From Adlercreutzia sp. ZJ141 (GTDB taxonomy: Bacteria > Actinomycetota > Coriobacteriia > Coriobacteriales > Eggerthellaceae): a stretch of DNA of 64,000 bases. Under the pieces are notes generated by a model. It did not search any database. It was not told the origin of the DNA and saw only the letters and a program-made list of their open reading frames with translations. How positions within the stretch are numbered: position 1 is the stretch's first letter; the number at the start of each line of letters is the position of its first letter. The stretch lies in assembly GCF_011038965.1 (NCBI RefSeq), contig NZ_JAAKEB010000009.1, positions 45,655 through 109,654 on the forward strand, written 5' to 3'. This document shows positions 23,837-32,060 of the stretch, one piece after another. The position numbers were made by a program, and so were the translations under genes.

Positions 23837-24111
23837 CGGTTTTCCCCGAAAAGAGTGTCGAGATAGGCATCGACATCGAAAGTACTTGAAGAAGCGGGAA
23901 CCGCCACACCTCGGTCAAGGCGAAAATCCCAATTCGTGGCATTGAGTACGCGCTGCAAGGTACCGAACGAGACACTATTGGCCTCGCCGCGCTCAATGCG
24001 TACAATGGTGGGCCGACTCACTCCCGTTTTCCGGGCGAGCTCATTTTGAGTTAAGCCTAACTCATTGCGTCCCATACGTACGCGCTCGGCTATGTCGGGC
24101 GCTGTAACCAT
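23833..24111 (-). CDS. hipB: HipB-type antitoxin (XRE family)
   Basis: 92 residues with an AGGAGG site 4 bases before the ATG. The helix-turn-helix covers about residues 6-60 (VRMGRNELGLTQNELARKTG then VSRPTIVRIERGEANSVSF), and a C-terminal tail (SSTFDVDAYLDTLFGENR) probably contacts HipA. HipB neutralises HipA and represses the operon. The upstream stretch 24122-24200 is AT-rich and suited to a promoter, but no clear TATCC-type operator is visible. The gene order antitoxin then toxin is standard. Confidence 0.92.
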   Translation of the reverse strand: MVTAPDIAERVRMGRNELGLTQNELARKTGVSRPTIVRIERGEANSVSFGTLQRVLNATNWDFRLDRGVAVPASSSTFDVDAYLDTLFGENR

Positions 24112-24584
24112 GAATTCCTCCTGAGTAATATTTAATACATAGTACCATCAGCTCGTACATATTCGCAGCAGATCGCTGGTAGGTATATATCAAATATTTT
24201 ACAAATGTTATAGATTGCGGTGTGTTCATGAGATATGTCGTTAGCGAGTGTCGTTATGAATGGGGTACTCTGCGAACCATTGTGGACGCATGGGCACAAG
24301 TAAGGGGTGAGGGTGGCGCAGCGTGGATCAGACTACACCAGTTTTGGATTGGCGGTGCACTTGCGGGCGAAGCTGTAGGTGCAGCTGCGCTGTGCGCTTT
24401 TCTACATCTGATGTGCTTTGCCGCGAAAAGACTTTAAACGTGCTACGATAAAACGGTTTTGCTACGAGTGCAGGCTTTGATGCCTATGCTTGAGGCACGA
24501 AAAGCACCTCATTGGAGCATGGCGTAATTGCGCGTTGATGCGCTGCGGTGCTTGCGATTATGTAGGACTTGAGAAAGGATGCCG
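24112..24584. other. Divergent intergenic region between hipB and the secreted protein gene
   Basis: About 470 bases. The left part is the AT-rich hipBA promoter region. A plus-strand frame at 24222-24437 (71 codons, one hydrophobic stretch near its end) has no ribosome site and no recognisable family; it is not called a gene. Nothing else is clear. Confidence 0.4.
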
Positions 24585-25790
24585 GTGATTAGGGCGATCG
24601 ACGCAAAGACAAAAGCGTGTGGAACCAGGCTGCTTGCTGCGGTTATGGCGTTCTCGCTTGCAGTGGCGTTGCTGGCCGTTGGCTGTTGTCTCCCGTATGA
24701 ATGCGCGCATGCCGACGAAGTTGACGATGCGCAAGCGGTGCTCGATGAGGCTGAAGCGAGCATGGCCGAGATATCTGCCGAATACGATGAACTGGCCGCC
24801 AAAATAGCCGAACTCCAAAGCCAGATAGACGAATCAATTACGCAGGTTATGGCTGCTCAGGAAGAGATGCTGGAAGGGCGCGCGAAACTAGGAGAAACCG
24901 CGCGCTATGAATATCGAAGCAATACAGTTTCCGTGCTGCTTTCAGTTCTGCTCGATTCAGACAACTTCGGGGAACTTTTGAATAATGTAAGTTGCTTAGA
25001 CCAGATTATGGATTACCATGCCGACGAGGTTGCCGAGCAACAGGCGCGCAAGGTGGAGTTTGAAGAAGTGTCAGCGACGCTCACGTTCCAGAAAAACGAG
25101 CAGGAACGCGCGCTGGCCGAGCTGGAAGAAAAGCGCGCCGAAGCGCAGCAGGTAGTTGATGACGCCAGCGCGAAACTGGCCGATGCGAAAGAAAGCCAGG
25201 CGTCTCGCTTAGAAGCATTGCGCGCGCAAGCTGCGGCATTTGCGCAGAGCTCGGCAGAAGGCGGTGCCGAAATCGTTGAGAACGCCAATACGGTCGACCG
25301 CACCGACGCAGTGCCTGAAGGCACACCAGTTGCGCCCAATCCTGCAGCGGGTGGTACGAACTCTGGCAACACGGGCGGCTCCGGTAACGTGGCTGCGCCG
25401 CCGTCGGGCGGTGGAGGAGGTGCCGCGGCGGGTGGCGCTTCCTCGGGTGGTTCTGCGTCGGCGGGCTGGATGACCGGCGTTGCTTCGGCGTACGGTGGCT
25501 CGAGCGATCCGTATACGCCCAACCCGGGCATTACCGCTACAGGTGCGGTATGCGACGACAACTCTATGGGCGTGGCGGTGCCTATGTCTCTGCCTGGCTA
25601 CCGGTCGTATTTCGGTCGAACGGTGGAGATCAGCTACAACGGCATGACAGTGTATGCGGTGGTCAACGATTGCGGCTACATGGGCGGTGGCAGCCGCGTG
25701 CTCGACTTGCAGCCGGGCGTATTTAAGGCATTCGGCTTCGGCGACTGCTACGCTTGGGGCTTGCGCACGGTGAGTTATCGGTTCCTGTAA
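24585..25790 (+). CDS. Secreted coiled-coil protein with RlpA/3D-like C-terminal domain
   Basis: 401 residues from GTG 24585, six bases after GAGAAAGG; an ATG at 24579 abuts the site. Order: signal peptide or N-terminal anchor (about 15-45), long charged coiled coil (about 47-230, as in PcsB/CwlO-type hydrolase regulators), a Gly/Ser/Pro linker (about 240-295), then a double-psi beta-barrel-like domain (about 297-401, GVASAYGGSSDPYTPNPGI, ISYNGMTVYAVVNDCGYMGG, VLDLQPGVFKAFG). Such domains occur in RlpA lytic transglycosylases and 3D-domain proteins and bind or cut peptidoglycan. The role is inferred: a secreted cell-wall enzyme with a coiled-coil regulatory stalk. It is monocistronic. Confidence 0.8.
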   Translation: MIRAIDAKTKACGTRLLAAVMAFSLAVALLAVGCCLPYECAHADEVDDAQAVLDEAEASMAEISAEYDELAAKIAELQSQIDESITQVMAAQEEMLEGRAKLGETARYEYRSNTVSVLLSVLLDSDNFGELLNNVSCLDQIMDYHADEVAEQQARKVEFEEVSATLTFQKNEQERALAELEEKRAEAQQVVDDASAKLADAKESQASRLEALRAQAAAFAQSSAEGGAEIVENANTVDRTDAVPEGTPVAPNPAAGGTNSGNTGGSGNVAAPPSGGGGGAAAGGASSGGSASAGWMTGVASAYGGSSDPYTPNPGITATGAVCDDNSMGVAVPMSLPGYRSYFGRTVEISYNGMTVYAVVNDCGYMGGGSRVLDLQPGVFKAFGFGDCYAWGLRTVSYRFL

Positions 25791-25891
25791 AGGGTTCCTG
25801 AAGGGCGGTTCCTTGCAGGGCGAAGCTGACGTATGGCGGAGGGCGAGGCCAAGAAAAGGTCACCCCGCAGCTTGCCTTTTCTTTCCAAAAC

Positions 25892-25920
25892 CTTGTATAC
25901 TTGTGAAACAAGTATACAAG
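25892..25920. promoter_or_regulatory. Perfect 29-bp palindromic operator of vapBC
   Basis: Arms CTTGTATACTTGT and ACAAGTATACAAG (13 bp, no mismatch) flank GAA. Each arm also holds the smaller palindrome GTATAC. The site ends 7 bases before the antitoxin ATG and overlaps where the promoter must lie, fitting autorepression by VapB or the VapBC complex. Confidence 0.8.
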
Positions 25921-25927
25921 GGGGTAT

Positions 25928-26167
25928 ATGATGCCACAGCTATCTCTTTACTTAGACGATTCTGCCATGGAATTGCTGCGTGAGCGTGCGGTAGGTTCTG
26001 GTCAATCGTTGTCGAAATATGTAGTTAACCTTATTCGTCATGACGAAGATAATCCCGCATGGCCACGTGGCTACTGGGAAGACGTGTACGGTTCCTTGAA
26101 TGACCTTACGTTTGTGGCGCCCGACGAAGTTGACGTGCCGCTCGACGACATTGCCCTTTTTGAATAA
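25928..26167 (+). CDS. VapB-like antitoxin
   Basis: 79 residues with an AAGGGGG site. The N-terminal part (PQLSLYLDDSAMELLRERAV then GSGQSLSKYVVNLI) looks like a ribbon-helix-helix DNA-binding domain. The acidic C-terminal half (PAWPRGYWEDVYGSLNDLTF) is the usual toxin-wrapping segment. It is 11 bases from the PIN toxin gene and preceded by a perfect palindrome. An alternative start three bases on (ATGATG) would remove one residue. Confidence 0.82.
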   Translation: MMPQLSLYLDDSAMELLRERAVGSGQSLSKYVVNLIRHDEDNPAWPRGYWEDVYGSLNDLTFVAPDEVDVPLDDIALFE

Positions 26168-26178
26168 AGGGGGAGGAC

Positions 26179-26586
26179 ATGTATCTTTTCGACTCCGATA
26201 CCTGCATCGAAATCATGCGAGGGCGTCTCCCTTATGCATATAAAGTCATGAAAAGCAGAAGTCCCAGCGACTTTGGCGTACCGAGTATTGTGGAAGCAGA
26301 GCTTCGCTTTGGTGCAGAAAAAAGCGGCAACCCGCGTGAAGGCAGGTTTCTTATTGATCGTTTTCTTGCTCCGTTGCAGGTTGTTCCCTTTGATTCGCGA
26401 TGTGCTGTTCAGTATGCAGCCGTGCGCCATGATCTTCAAAAGCGAGGCTGCATGATTGGCCCGAATGACCTACTCATCGCTGCAACCGCTTTGGCCCACG
26501 GTGCAACGCTTGTCAGCAACAACATTCGAGAATTCAGCCGCGTGAAGGGCCTTCTCTTGGAATGCTGGGACGAAGTGGAGCTGTAG
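26179..26586 (+). CDS. VapC-type PIN-domain ribonuclease toxin
   Basis: 135 residues. PIN-domain acidic residues are visible: Asp in MYLFDSDTCIE (D5/D7), Glu in SIVEAELRFG (near 39), Asp in GPNDLLIAATAL (near 95) and the closing VSNNIREFSRVKGL, where the usual T-N-x-x-x-F reads S-N-N-I-R-E-F. VapC toxins cut specific RNAs, often initiator tRNA or the ribosomal sarcin-ricin loop. The ATG follows AAAGGGGGAGG. The catalytic set appears complete, so the toxin should be functional and held in check by the antitoxin upstream. Confidence 0.9.
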   Translation: MYLFDSDTCIEIMRGRLPYAYKVMKSRSPSDFGVPSIVEAELRFGAEKSGNPREGRFLIDRFLAPLQVVPFDSRCAVQYAAVRHDLQKRGCMIGPNDLLIAATALAHGATLVSNNIREFSRVKGLLLECWDEVEL

Positions 26587-26667
26587 TGAAGTGAAGGAAG
26601 ACGGGGTGTCGACAAGTTGCAAATCGCACGAGAAAGCCTGTGATGGGAAGGTCGCAGTAAAAAACCT

Positions 26668-26709
26668 TAACAGTGAGGTTGCGGTTTGACTATCGTAACC
26701 TCACTGTTA
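26668..26709. terminator. Bidirectional terminator between vapC and the surface protein gene
   Basis: Perfect 13-bp stem TAACAGTGAGGTT/AACCTCACTGTTA (26668-26680 with 26697-26709), loop 16 bases. On the minus strand it is followed by AAGGTTTTTTAC, a good U-run for the gene at 26721-29657. Confidence 0.8.
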
Positions 26710-26720
26710 TCGGTTGTTGG

Positions 26721-29657
26721 CTATGCTTGCAACTTCAAACGCCGTTTTATACTGAGCATAAGGGCTGATAGGCTTGCGATAATGCCGGTTCCTGCCAAAC
26801 CAACAAGGCCCATGTTGTGGTCGCCTGTTTGTGGAAGTGATTTGGCGGATTCTGCTGAATCGGTAGACAGCTCGACAGCGCTATTGTCTGCGGTCATCGG
26901 CGCAGTAGCGGAGTTCTGTTCTGTAGGAGCCTGAGCGTTTTCGTTGATCACGCTGTAGGTTGCCTGCGCTTCGAGCATGCGTTGCTTGGCTGTCTCCAGC
27001 GATAGTGCCGTTTCTTCTTCTCGCTGCTCGGCGGCTCTAAGCGAATCCTCTGCGGCTTTTGCGTTTTCCTCGCTTGACGTTGCAAAGTGCTGTGCTTCTT
27101 CAAGCGTTTGAATTTTGTTGTTGAGTGCGGAAAGAGCGCTTTGGGCATCGTCGTGCAGCGCCTGCTTTTCAGCATAGATACGCTGCTTTTCATCCCGTGT
27201 GCTTTGGGCGGTGGCAAGCTTGTCGGATACATCCTGCTCGGCGTCGTACGCGTTTTTAGCCTGCTCGGCAGCAGCGTCGGTCTTGCTTTGCGCAGCTTGT
27301 CTGTTGACTGTAGCGTTGTCAAGCGTAGTTTTTGCATCGCTCATTGCGGCCTGCGCTTGCGCGAGTGTGGCATCAACCTGCTCAAGATTCGCTATCGCTT
27401 CAGTTTCTGCCTGTCGCTTTTCTTCTACCAGGGAATTTGCTGAGTCAAGGGTGCTTTCGGCGGCGTTAAGGGCGTTTTGCTTGGCCGACACTCCTGCTTC
27501 CTTTTCGGCAAGATCGGTCGCTGCTTCTGCGAGCTGTTCCTTCGTGTGGTTAAGTGCAGCATGTGCGGCTTCGGTTACTCGTGCGGCTTCTTCGAGTGCG
27601 GCGGTCTTTTCCTCAACGTTTGCGTCGGAGGTTGCTAGAGCTTGTTCTGCGCGGGAAAGCGCGTCGGCTGCTTGAGCGAGGGCTTCATTTGCTGCCACGT
27701 TGCTGGCCGTCGTAGCGGTGATATTTAATTCTGCTTCGGATTGCGCAGTACGAGCGGAATCCAGAGTTGCTTGCGCTTGTTCGACGGCTCCTTGCGCATC
27801 TTGGAGGGATTGTTGATATTCCTTAAAGAGGTTTTCGAACTCGTCGACAGAATAGACATACTCATAGTTTGATGCTTTTGAGGCGCTGTATCCCGAAGTG
27901 ATGCCATACTGCGTGAATCCAGCTCCCATAACTTGGTTTGCGTTCCAGAAGAGGTTTGTGTAATGCCCGATGGTGACATCGCGTTGCTCCGCTTCGCTTT
28001 CGATGCGCTTTACATCGTCAGCTGTCAGCGGTGCGTTGATTCCCAGGTCGTCGCGGATTTTGTTGAACCGCGCCTTTTCCTGGTCGTACCAGCCGCGTGT
28101 GGGATCGGGATATCCGAAGGCTAGGTTTTCGCATGACACCAAGAGCAAAGAATGACGCCGTAATCCTGCTCCGCGGTCGGTTGCTGCTTGTGTAACCGCC
28201 ATCAGATAGAAGTTCGTTGAGGCAGTGCCCCCGTCGATGATGTTGCAGAAGTTTTCGTCGGTTGCACGGAGCTCGATGATCTTCTTCATGATGTCGATGC
28301 CTTTTTGCGTGTTTTTCAGCGAGATAGCATCCTTTACGTCGCCCGTTACCACAATCTTGCCATTGCGGTTTTCGCCGAAGTTGACGTTTTCGCCACCATA
28401 CCAACGGGAAAAATCCTCTTTCTGGGCATCTTCGAGAACCTTGAGTGCCTGGTTCAGATCGTTGATTTGATCCTCTGTGAGATCGTCTTTCTGCAGCATC
28501 CACTCGATAAGACCAATAGAGCCTTTGGAGATGGCTTCATCGACTCCTTCCGCGCGGGCTTTGGCATCTGCGAGGTCGATTTCGGCGCGGGAAACCGCAG
28601 CGTCGGCCACTTCCTTTGCCTGCAAGGCTGCTTGTTCGGCGGCTTCAGCGTCGGCACATGCTTGCTCCTTGGCACTCACGTCGGCCAACACCGCGTTCTT
28701 GGCCGCAGCGTTAGTATCGCGTTGTTGCCGCGCGGCATCGAGTGCTGTTTGCGCTTGGGTTTGCTGCTCTTCTGCGGCTGTAGCCGATGCTTGCGCTTCG
28801 TCTGTGACAGCTTGGGCTGCTTGTACGGTTTGCCCTGCCTGATCCACGGCTATTTGGGCTTGGGAAAGCTCTGTCTGCGCGCGAGATGCTTCTTCTTGAG
28901 CGGCGGCTCGTGCGTCGTTCGCCACAGTTAGTTCCGTCTGCGCGGCAGCAATCTCTCCCTGCAGCTGTGCGCGGCCTTCGTCTGTGGCATTCGCTTCCGC
29001 TTGCTCGAAGGCTGCAGCGGCGTTGTCGTAGGCTGCCTGCGCGCTCGCTTCTGCTTGTTCGGCCTCTGATAACGCAGCTTGGGCTACCGAAAGCTGTGCC
29101 TGCGCCTCTTCGAGGGCAACCTGCGCAATGCGGTGGAACTCCTGCGCGCCTTCAAGTGTTGTTTCTGCTTCTGCGAGCTCACATTGAGCTGCGGTGAGCT
29201 CGGCTGCTGCGGCATTTGCTGCTGTTTGTGCATGTTCAACTGCTTCGGGAGTGATGCCTGCGGCGGCGTCCTGTGCTTCTGCCAACACCTGCTTGGCTGC
29301 TTCTTGCTTGCTGACTGCTTGTTCGTATGCCGTGCGTGCCGCTTCTGCTTCAGCAACTGCTTCACTGTGGTTTTTTTCGGCGTCTGTTAGGTTTGTCTGC
29401 GCTTCGTTTAAGGCGTCGGTTGCTTCTTGAAGCGTCATAGCAGCAAGGGCTTCTTCTTTCGAGATGGTGGCACGGGCGACTGAGCTATCGGTATCGTTGT
29501 TGTTCGTCTGCGGTGATGCGTTTTCTGTCGCAAATGCCGATAAGGGTTGCGGGCTTGAGAAGGCAACGGCAGCTGCGAGAGCGACACATGTTCCCTTGCT
29601 GACAATCGAACAAATAGATGTCTTTTCGTGCTTGGTGTTCGAAGGTACGGAAGCCAT
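26721..29657 (-). CDS. LPQTG-anchored coiled-coil surface protein with central CAP domain
   Basis: 978 residues from the ATG after AAAAAGGAGAGA; further upstream codons in frame lack a site. Order: signal peptide (about 15-45), long Ala/Glu/Gln-rich coiled coil (about 75-390), a globular domain (about 395-610), a second coiled coil (about 615-900), then LPQTGD near 939, a hydrophobic helix and a basic tail (KRRLKLQA), the sortase signal. The globular part has CAP/SCP hallmarks: HSLLLVSCENLAFGYPDP (near 500) and IGHYTNLFWNANQVMGAG (near 560). The same architecture occurs in the enterococcal surface-exclusion protein PrgA/Sec10. It is probably an adhesin or cell-contact modulator on the wall; that function is inference. 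Confidence 0.88.
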   Translation of the reverse strand: MASVPSNTKHEKTSICSIVSKGTCVALAAAVAFSSPQPLSAFATENASPQTNNNDTDSSVARATISKEEALAAMTLQEATDALNEAQTNLTDAEKNHSEAVAEAEAARTAYEQAVSKQEAAKQVLAEAQDAAAGITPEAVEHAQTAANAAAAELTAAQCELAEAETTLEGAQEFHRIAQVALEEAQAQLSVAQAALSEAEQAEASAQAAYDNAAAAFEQAEANATDEGRAQLQGEIAAAQTELTVANDARAAAQEEASRAQTELSQAQIAVDQAGQTVQAAQAVTDEAQASATAAEEQQTQAQTALDAARQQRDTNAAAKNAVLADVSAKEQACADAEAAEQAALQAKEVADAAVSRAEIDLADAKARAEGVDEAISKGSIGLIEWMLQKDDLTEDQINDLNQALKVLEDAQKEDFSRWYGGENVNFGENRNGKIVVTGDVKDAISLKNTQKGIDIMKKIIELRATDENFCNIIDGGTASTNFYLMAVTQAATDRGAGLRRHSLLLVSCENLAFGYPDPTRGWYDQEKARFNKIRDDLGINAPLTADDVKRIESEAEQRDVTIGHYTNLFWNANQVMGAGFTQYGITSGYSASKASNYEYVYSVDEFENLFKEYQQSLQDAQGAVEQAQATLDSARTAQSEAELNITATTASNVAANEALAQAADALSRAEQALATSDANVEEKTAALEEAARVTEAAHAALNHTKEQLAEAATDLAEKEAGVSAKQNALNAAESTLDSANSLVEEKRQAETEAIANLEQVDATLAQAQAAMSDAKTTLDNATVNRQAAQSKTDAAAEQAKNAYDAEQDVSDKLATAQSTRDEKQRIYAEKQALHDDAQSALSALNNKIQTLEEAQHFATSSEENAKAAEDSLRAAEQREEETALSLETAKQRMLEAQATYSVINENAQAPTEQNSATAPMTADNSAVELSTDSAESAKSLPQTGDHNMGLVGLAGTGIIASLSALMLSIKRRLKLQA

Positions 29658-29712
29658 ATTCTCTCCTTTTTCGTTGGGTTTTCTAACAGTGATAGAGTAG
29701 AATTCTAAATAT

Positions 29713-29742
29713 CCTGAAAAAAGAGATTTTGAACGAGTAAAA
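29713..29742 (-). promoter_or_regulatory. Shared upstream motif, copy 1
   Basis: Read on the minus strand the motif is TTTTACYCSTTCAAAATCTC then TTTTTT and AGG. It lies 56-85 bases before the LPQTG protein gene and recurs at 36712-36740 before the minus-strand gene at 36632, at a similar distance. The regulator is unknown. Confidence 0.55.
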
Positions 29743-29864
29743 AAATGGCCTAAGGCCGCGAACGTGCGTGTTGCAACGTTTGGGTAGTTTGTTGGAGTGT
29801 CAACAGTGCGTACCGTTAGGTGCGCTTCCTCCATGGAGATGCTTGGCGGGGAAGAAGGTGCGTT

Positions 29865-31235
29865 GTGCGAATTCACGATCAAATCAAAACGTCCCAAGGG
29901 AGACTTCCCTCGCGTGGGGCGCGGTACGTTACATATGACAACACTCCTGCAAGCATTGTGTTTGAGCTGCTGACGCCTCAGCAAGTTGCATCGCGTGAAG
30001 GTGAGGACGCGCGATCGGATGCCACTTTAGGCCTCGAAGACCTGTCTGTCATCAAGTTGATTTCGGAAGCGGTTGCGTTTGCTGGAACAAGCGGCCCGCT
30101 TTTCGGGCGTTCCGACTGCGAAAGCATCGTCGATTGGCAGAGCGCCATTGCACTTGCGCACGAGATGGTGTCGCTGCAGGAAATGCTCAACGGAGCCAAG
30201 CCGTTTGTTCCCGCAGCTCTAAACATCGAGAAGATGACAGCATGCGTTTCGGGTACGGGGGCTGAGTTTTCCGTCTACACGGCATCGTTTGATATCGGTT
30301 GCTCGGATGAGTCAGCCTACGCTGCTATCATGCCGACGTTGCCATGGCTTAAAAAGTTTCGTCAACAGCAGGGATTCGACTATTCGTTCATGTCGGCCGA
30401 AGTGGATGAGGGACACATCATCTTGTCGGCGTTTCTTCTATCGTTTGAGCGTGAGATATCGGCGCTTGACTTCGCGGCGGCATTTTCGTATTTCGCGAAC
30501 GACGCGGCAGTCGTTGAGCAAGCGCTGCACGGCCTTGTGGGCGACGCGACTTTGATCTCGCAAGATTGGACGGTGGAAGGCGTGTTAGGTTTGCTTTCCA
30601 CTGAACCGAACTTGCTGGTGAACGAGCTGCCGCTCGATGAAACCGATTATCCGCATTTGCAGAAGCTGGTGTACGCAATCATATCGTTGCACTTGCAAGG
30701 CGTACGCATCGACGTGTTTAGTTCCACCGAAGGCGATGACTTCATGGCGTTCGACTGCTTCTTGAGTTATCTGTGGTATGGGTTCGCGCGCAAGCTCGGT
30801 CAGGTGAAGATTGGCTATTGCGAGCAATGTGGGCGAGGGTTTTCGCTCACGGGGCATCGGGGTATCAAGCGGCGTTTCTGTAGTGCTGAGTGCAAGACGA
30901 AAGCGAAAAATGCGCGTTCGAAAGAACAGCGAGACGAAGTGCGTCGGCGTTTTGCGGAGGGGGAATCGGTGGCTCACATTGCAAAGGCGTGCTTCCCGGG
31001 AGAATCGGCGCGTGAGGCTCGTTGTCGTGTAGTATCTAGCTTAAAAGGATGGAAGACTCTGCAGCACGAACTGGACGCCGCCATTGTTGTGCGTGGCGAT
31101 CAGCGTGCCTTCATGTATCGTCTTATCGACGAAGGGGTGATTACTGCCGCCGACGTGGCGAGCCGTGCACAATACCTCAAGGATAACCCAAGAACAGCAA
31201 AAGCCGCCCTCAAGTACGCACAAGGGGACCGGTAA
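29865..31235 (+). CDS. Hypothetical protein with C-terminal CGNR-like zinc finger
   Basis: 456 residues from GTG 29865 (after GAAGAAGG); a GTG at 29820 is also in frame, so the start is uncertain. Residues 1-300 match no family I recognise and appear soluble and helical. Near 325-350 a four-cysteine motif CEQCGRGFSLTG...RRFCSAECK resembles the zinc finger of CGNR-type or MYM-like proteins, followed by basic segments (KTKAKNARSKEQRDEVRRRF) and a possible helix-turn-helix (EGESVAHIAKACFPGESARE). A DNA- or RNA-binding role is plausible. It is divergent from the LPQTG gene and convergent with the zinc-ribbon array. Confidence 0.7.
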   Translation: MRIHDQIKTSQGRLPSRGARYVTYDNTPASIVFELLTPQQVASREGEDARSDATLGLEDLSVIKLISEAVAFAGTSGPLFGRSDCESIVDWQSAIALAHEMVSLQEMLNGAKPFVPAALNIEKMTACVSGTGAEFSVYTASFDIGCSDESAYAAIMPTLPWLKKFRQQQGFDYSFMSAEVDEGHIILSAFLLSFEREISALDFAAAFSYFANDAAVVEQALHGLVGDATLISQDWTVEGVLGLLSTEPNLLVNELPLDETDYPHLQKLVYAIISLHLQGVRIDVFSSTEGDDFMAFDCFLSYLWYGFARKLGQVKIGYCEQCGRGFSLTGHRGIKRRFCSAECKTKAKNARSKEQRDEVRRRFAEGESVAHIAKACFPGESAREARCRVVSSLKGWKTLQHELDAAIVVRGDQRAFMYRLIDEGVITAADVASRAQYLKDNPRTAKAALKYAQGDR

Positions 31236-31326
31236 GAGCAGGGGCGCGCTTCGTAGTGTGCTCGCCTGGTTGGTTAGCTTATCCCTATGTTTTTGTGAGT
31301 ACGTATCTTCGCTCTTTCTCGGGTAC

Positions 31327-32049
31327 TTATCGGCGTGTTGCTGCAACACCTGCGAAAACGGCAGCAGTGATTGCCGCATCTTTCGCCGCTTTGGATTCTT
31401 CGAGTATTTGCCCTTGCATGTTCAACATGGCGGACTGATAGTTGGACATTTCAAGAACGTTGATCGCTTCTTTCACGCTGTCTGCCTTGCCAAGTCGCAG
31501 GATTTCGTACAACGCACGCAAGGTGTAAGGATCGCTGTATTCGAACGCAAAGGGGTTATTCGGAACGGTAAGGTAGTGTTTGTATATTCCTTGGTAGATT
31601 TCTGATATACGCGATCTGACTAAGGGAATTCTTTTCTTTCGCTTCAAACGTTGTATAACGACGATGACCGAAGTGAGTACGCCCGGAAGAGCTACAAGAA
31701 TTGTTATTGCTAGGTAATCTGGTTTGATGATCATGATGTCAGCGGGAATACTGGTGACGATGGCGAACAGGGGAATAAAAAGCAAGATGATTGCAATGGT
31801 CGGCCAAGCTTGTCGCTGGAGCCTTTGTAAGCTGGTAAGCTCGTTTTGAAGCATCCTGAGTTCGCTGTAGGCATCGCATTGCGTATCGAACTGAGAGCAG
31901 AGCCAGGCAACGCCATTAAGGATTTCGGTGCGTCGTCGTACGGCTACCTGCTCGTTTTCCCATACCGACAGACCGGCGAATGGCGCACCGCATTTTAAAC
32001 AGAATCGGGCGTCGCCTGTATTCCTCGACCCGCATTTTACGCAGTACAT
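31327..32049 (-). CDS. Zinc-ribbon membrane protein 5 of the array
   Basis: 240 residues. The first 25 hold a zinc ribbon, C3-x2-C6 and C17-x2-C20 (MYCVKCGSRNTGDARFCLKC). A helical region with Arg/Leu repeats follows (about 40-80), then two membrane helices (about 83-105 and 113-135), a basic stretch (RLKRKKR) and a cytoplasmic helical domain to the end. Last gene of the minus-strand run; it starts 11 bases after its upstream neighbour with an AAAGGGG site. No enzyme motif is visible. The common N-terminal ribbon suggests shared partners, but function is unknown. Confidence 0.75.
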   Translation of the reverse strand: MYCVKCGSRNTGDARFCLKCGAPFAGLSVWENEQVAVRRRTEILNGVAWLCSQFDTQCDAYSELRMLQNELTSLQRLQRQAWPTIAIILLFIPLFAIVTSIPADIMIIKPDYLAITILVALPGVLTSVIVVIQRLKRKKRIPLVRSRISEIYQGIYKHYLTVPNNPFAFEYSDPYTLRALYEILRLGKADSVKEAINVLEMSNYQSAMLNMQGQILEESKAAKDAAITAAVFAGVAATRR

Positions 32050-32060
32050 TTTGAACCCCT

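Noticed and set aside
24222..24437. 71-codon plus-strand frame with Trp residues and a hydrophobic end
   Set aside because: No ribosome site, no family resemblance, and it lies in an AT-rich promoter region of hipBA; left as intergenic.
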